64,000 bases of DNA from Sipunculus nudus (taxonomy: Eukaryota; Annelida; Sipuncula; Golfingiida; Sipunculidae): positions 55,738,386-55,802,385 of the forward strand of contig CM049322.1 in assembly GCA_026874595.1 (NCBI GenBank). The letters run 5' to 3'. The position numbers and the translations under genes are program-made. Positions 62,301 through 64,000 of the stretch are shown piece by piece. How positions within the stretch are numbered: the first letter of the stretch is position 1; each line of letters opens with the position of its first letter. The notes beneath the pieces were generated by a model, which worked only from the letters and a program-made list of their open reading frames with translations, was not told the origin of the DNA and did no database searches.

Positions 62301-64000
62301 TAATCCTCGTCCTTTAGGTACAATAAACAAAGAAACAAGTCTTCGAAGAATTGAACTATATCTCTCTTGTATGGCCTTTGTCGGACTATCCCCTGCATTG
62401 CATCAAGCATTCTTTCTTTAGCGAGATTGGACTTAATTTTTATGTATTTTGAAAAAGTTTCAGGCGATATTGGTTTAAAATCATAATTGTTCTCATTTTT
62501 TGTCTTTAGTTCTTGCATAAAAGCCTTTATTCTTTGCGTCTTTTCCTTTTGATAATTGCCCAATGCTTTGTCCAAATGTTGCAACATCTCAACCGCTGAA
62601 TCAGTTTCCAAAGAACAGTCTTTGAAAAGTGGAAGCACGAGGACATGATAACAGTAATCAGCAGCTAAAACATCGGCAGGATCAACGTCCATTTGTCTCT
62701 TCAGTGAAACACCCTTTCCTGTTGGTTCTCTCTTCTTGAACCCTTTTATCACCTCGTAAAATTCTCCGTCTACTCTGATCAACTGACATGACGGGTCTTC
62801 GTTCCTCATTGAATTAAACACTGTATTCATTGACAGATATTGTTTTGTATTGACTTGATCCTCTTGCCAGTCGATTATGAAGCTAAATTTTGGTGAGTGG
62901 ACAGGAAAGCCGCAGTCCTCCCCTTCCTGAAAAATGGCCTCTGGTTGACGTCCTAGTTGGACAAGATTTGTGTTATTGTCAAACGTAAGAGTTTTTCTGC
63001 CATACTTCAGGTTTGCATGCAGTTCAAATATACCATGTCCAAACATTGATTTGAGGACAAATTTATCCTGAAAATGCTTGGCCTGTGTTCCAATTTTATG
63101 AAAGCGAAGTTGATCTTCTGCATTTTCGTTTTGAATAACCATGAGACGATATTCTCTGTTTTCTGTTTCTATCTGTACTGTACTCCCCTCGCCATCAACT
63201 GACTTGATTTTGAATTTATTATACCCTCTACATGCATCCTCTGTTTTTCCAGACCATTTCAGTTTAATTTCATCAGCGTCTTCGGCTAAAGTTTGAAGGG
63301 TTGTAAGACCCCGCGAAGTAACCATCTTAAGTTGCACTTTAATACCCTCGCCTAAAATTTCAGTTAAACCTTCACTCCATTTTATGACATGGAGGCTTTT
63401 CACATTTCCGACTTGTCCTGTAACGTCACTTCCTGTCGATTCATCCAGATATCGTTTGCTGCCTGACTTCCCTGTTTCTTTTATCTGATGCCAAAGTTCA
63501 GGGTTTTCTATATTCCTGGCTATCCTTTTATCCAAAGGCACCCTTGAACCACCTGTTAATAAATTGTATGGAGTGGCTGTTACCAAAAGGACAAAGACGT
63601 TTGGATAGCTGTTATCCCAAGTGTTTATTAAGACGTTTGATGCTGATAAATTTCCCGTTCTTGTCGTGTGGCAAATTCCCCAGTGCGCTTCATCACCTAC
63701 AATGAGGAACAATGTTTGTGGTTCACGTTTGGCTCTACGTTCGAGCTCGTCCCGTCGTTCCTGCACCTCCACTGACTTAACATATTTGTGTACTCGCTGA
63801 TTTGCTTCTGTGTACCTCTCTGCACCGCTCATACCTCTCTTGGAAAAACAGTTGGATCTTTCGTCAGCCAAGCGTGTACAAGTCTGCTCCTGCAACATTT
63901 TAGACCGTGCTGTGTATATTTGAAATTCAAAATCTGTAAAATCCTGAAGATTTTTATCATGATAAATCTTTAGTAAAAGTTTCAGTCTCTCCATTATGGT
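59357..64000 (-). CDS. Copy 2 large exon: permuted SF2 helicase-like ATPase + GREB1-type glycosyltransferase-like protein (5' end beyond window)
   Basis: Open for 1,545 codons from a Met at 63994 and still open to the window edge, so that Met is internal. Residue numbers count from it. Helicase-like motifs: DEAH 101-104, TATP 139-142, GRMGDTFPSTF 757-767, QELGRMCRYRD 790-800 (motif VI-like), then Walker A AEPQIGKTG 887-895. Motif I therefore follows motif VI, a circularly permuted order. A Cys/His cluster lies at 703-735 (C703, C714, C716, C725, C728, C731, H733, H735) and a small CxxCH at 1024-1028. Residues 1090-1340 resemble the GREB1/TET-JBP-associated glycosyltransferase fold: FMVDDN 1191-1196 as the likely metal/nucleotide-sugar DD, HYHVHSC 1288-1294, and a conserved block ending near 1337. 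The large exon probably ends at 59458 (GGC AAA G, donor GTATTA); codons after residue 1512 would then be intron. The likely role is nuclear, either modification of DNA or protein with a sugar plus an ATPase motor; this is inferred from the family. The GREB1 link is by recognition, not by search. Confidence 0.82.
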   Translation of the reverse strand, partial: TIMERLKLLLKIYHDKNLQDFTDFEFQIYTARSKMLQEQTCTRLADERSNCFSKRGMSGAERYTEANQRVHKYVKSVEVQERRDELERRAKREPQTLFLIVGDEAHWGICHTTRTGNLSASNVLINTWDNSYPNVFVLLVTATPYNLLTGGSRVPLDKRIARNIENPELWHQIKETGKSGSKRYLDESTGSDVTGQVGNVKSLHVIKWSEGLTEILGEGIKVQLKMVTSRGLTTLQTLAEDADEIKLKWSGKTEDACRGYNKFKIKSVDGEGSTVQIETENREYRLMVIQNENAEDQLRFHKIGTQAKHFQDKFVLKSMFGHGIFELHANLKYGRKTLTFDNNTNLVQLGRQPEAIFQEGEDCGFPVHSPKFSFIIDWQEDQVNTKQYLSMNTVFNSMRNEDPSCQLIRVDGEFYEVIKGFKKREPTGKGVSLKRQMDVDPADVLAADYCYHVLVLPLFKDCSLETDSAVEMLQHLDKALGNYQKEKTQRIKAFMQELKTKNENNYDFKPISPETFSKYIKIKSNLAKERMLDAMQGIVRQRPYKRDIVQFFEDLFLCLLYLKDEDYAAIWEYQSLKAILSNEELLMTVEEVFSERVMRNIQHMKDNTIIENETARIVDDLMTVHSQDGKLSGHMKIVRTPTVATGNCFYSSLILARKVSGVHAYEVLRDFENFTLAKTEITGGSSSQASTPIYRIHQALQYKACTYRHPDTYERCSCRKYEASDSCLRCGKCDHLHKTIGQYSDLEGLPCILILVEKGRMGDTFPSTFNVMDLRLQYNTKSARIRLSTVVQELGRMCRYRDTRDRLPYALVGTELEKKLKEFLMKSASYYGGFMEKKMIDPHVARKKKQPNGSLPGTEKVGAGMMAPSVSNYDRENVEQHKNRILLDAEPQIGKTGVYLLVISTLRKEILREGRINTNDIEWESEDESEEDSDTKVDIEEVSQDDAQLWQYPYWKYLKEQAQDRISKYLPDSKYAKAYGPYRQNVKPENLMRDFVPKSKTKRLNFIEMLHGTENKYRAYDSTHRCAECHGSDDNVLVEMSSSFSSEKLRMSVPNHPSQYFRPLLKRLLELFPDLLQFIGFQENSVTDNQILNNWIFMPSFNRSVTGCLNWRHAMVKLDQNTNNPIPFGYVHIVVVRKDEFLTYQDSWGNTHAVLELPDKMLDCETDVDEGGVGYARLFIQRFAEMLNLSHIFMVDDNIATMYKVSEEYGRIVRDDEGSVKWKNTPFLEVLLQLENHMEGKGLAPVEVYEPFQSEASGLHSYTGPPRQYAVLGILKYRGTIGLVKRPFKHYHVHSCVLLNIALLKEKRIRYKPWQVFADCNLNNEADDHGLWVCKYSKYVMTKRPSNAWCPCVYYWKDDTNLLLSLLCEMPDDHLSHLIRWVKASMPPRKVYMWPMLDNSVSNLSLELRQCSRTNGSGNIFIIHDTDGVTSYTLEDMKAKIIQFLQDGQRIEINKYLVIVPAIVMRKFNLVTLKKIKQFFDLQQVEYAQRLEVITTHNPHLYGIESVVVYLEGKGIKIHSKLRNNKSRFGSRCVIRFIGHILWLLIS

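Overview
The window looks like an animal nuclear genome, probably a bivalve or related mollusc. It is AT-rich and intron-bearing, with many (AT)n microsatellites, minisatellites, tRNA-derived SINEs, TA-flanked MITEs and dispersed repeats carrying 'caaggtca'. The taxon is inferred from style only. No bacterial features (operons, ribosome binding sites) are seen.

The main content is two tandem copies, both on the minus strand, of a large multi-domain gene. Copy 2 (56.9-64.0 kb, running off the right edge) is intact. A large exon encodes an SF2-helicase-like ATPase whose motifs appear in permuted order (DEAH and TATP first, a motif VI-like QELGRMCRYRD next, Walker A GKTG last). It continues into a GREB1-type (TET/JBP-associated) glycosyltransferase-like domain. 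Four further exons can be placed by splice sites; their phases are mutually consistent and the joined length is a multiple of three. They encode a short acidic linker and then a degenerate retroelement-type integrase core, related to KRBA2-like integrases, with no catalytic Asp/Glu left. The in-window product would be about 1,860 residues. Copy 1 (14.4-33.6 kb) has the same exon plan but carries two in-frame stops and a 1-bp deletion in the large exon.

The 3' half of copy 1 is split by two back-to-back giant palindromes. P1 has arms 9436-15731 and 15857-22152, a 125-bp spacer and no net indel. P2 has arms 22154-24111 and 24228-26184 and a 116-bp spacer. One base separates them, and both axes fall at the 3' splice site of the same 71-nt linker exon. 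The palindromes leave inverted orphan copies of the linker and integrase exons on the plus strand. They are either a striking rearrangement or an assembly fold-back artefact.

Layout: 0-6 kb SINE-like repeats, microsatellites and a 0.33-kb tandem duplication; 6.1-10.2 kb a 34-bp minisatellite; 10.2-12.5 kb (mirrored at 19.1-21.4 kb) a 27-bp minisatellite; 9.4-26.2 kb the palindromes; 27.0-32.2 kb the copy 1 large exon; 32-56 kb mostly non-coding, with a decayed tyrosine-recombinase-type retrotransposon (39.9-41.3 kb), SINEs, a 148-bp satellite cut by a MITE (51.5-53.5 kb) and a ~0.3-kb tandem trimer; 56.0-64.0 kb copy 2.
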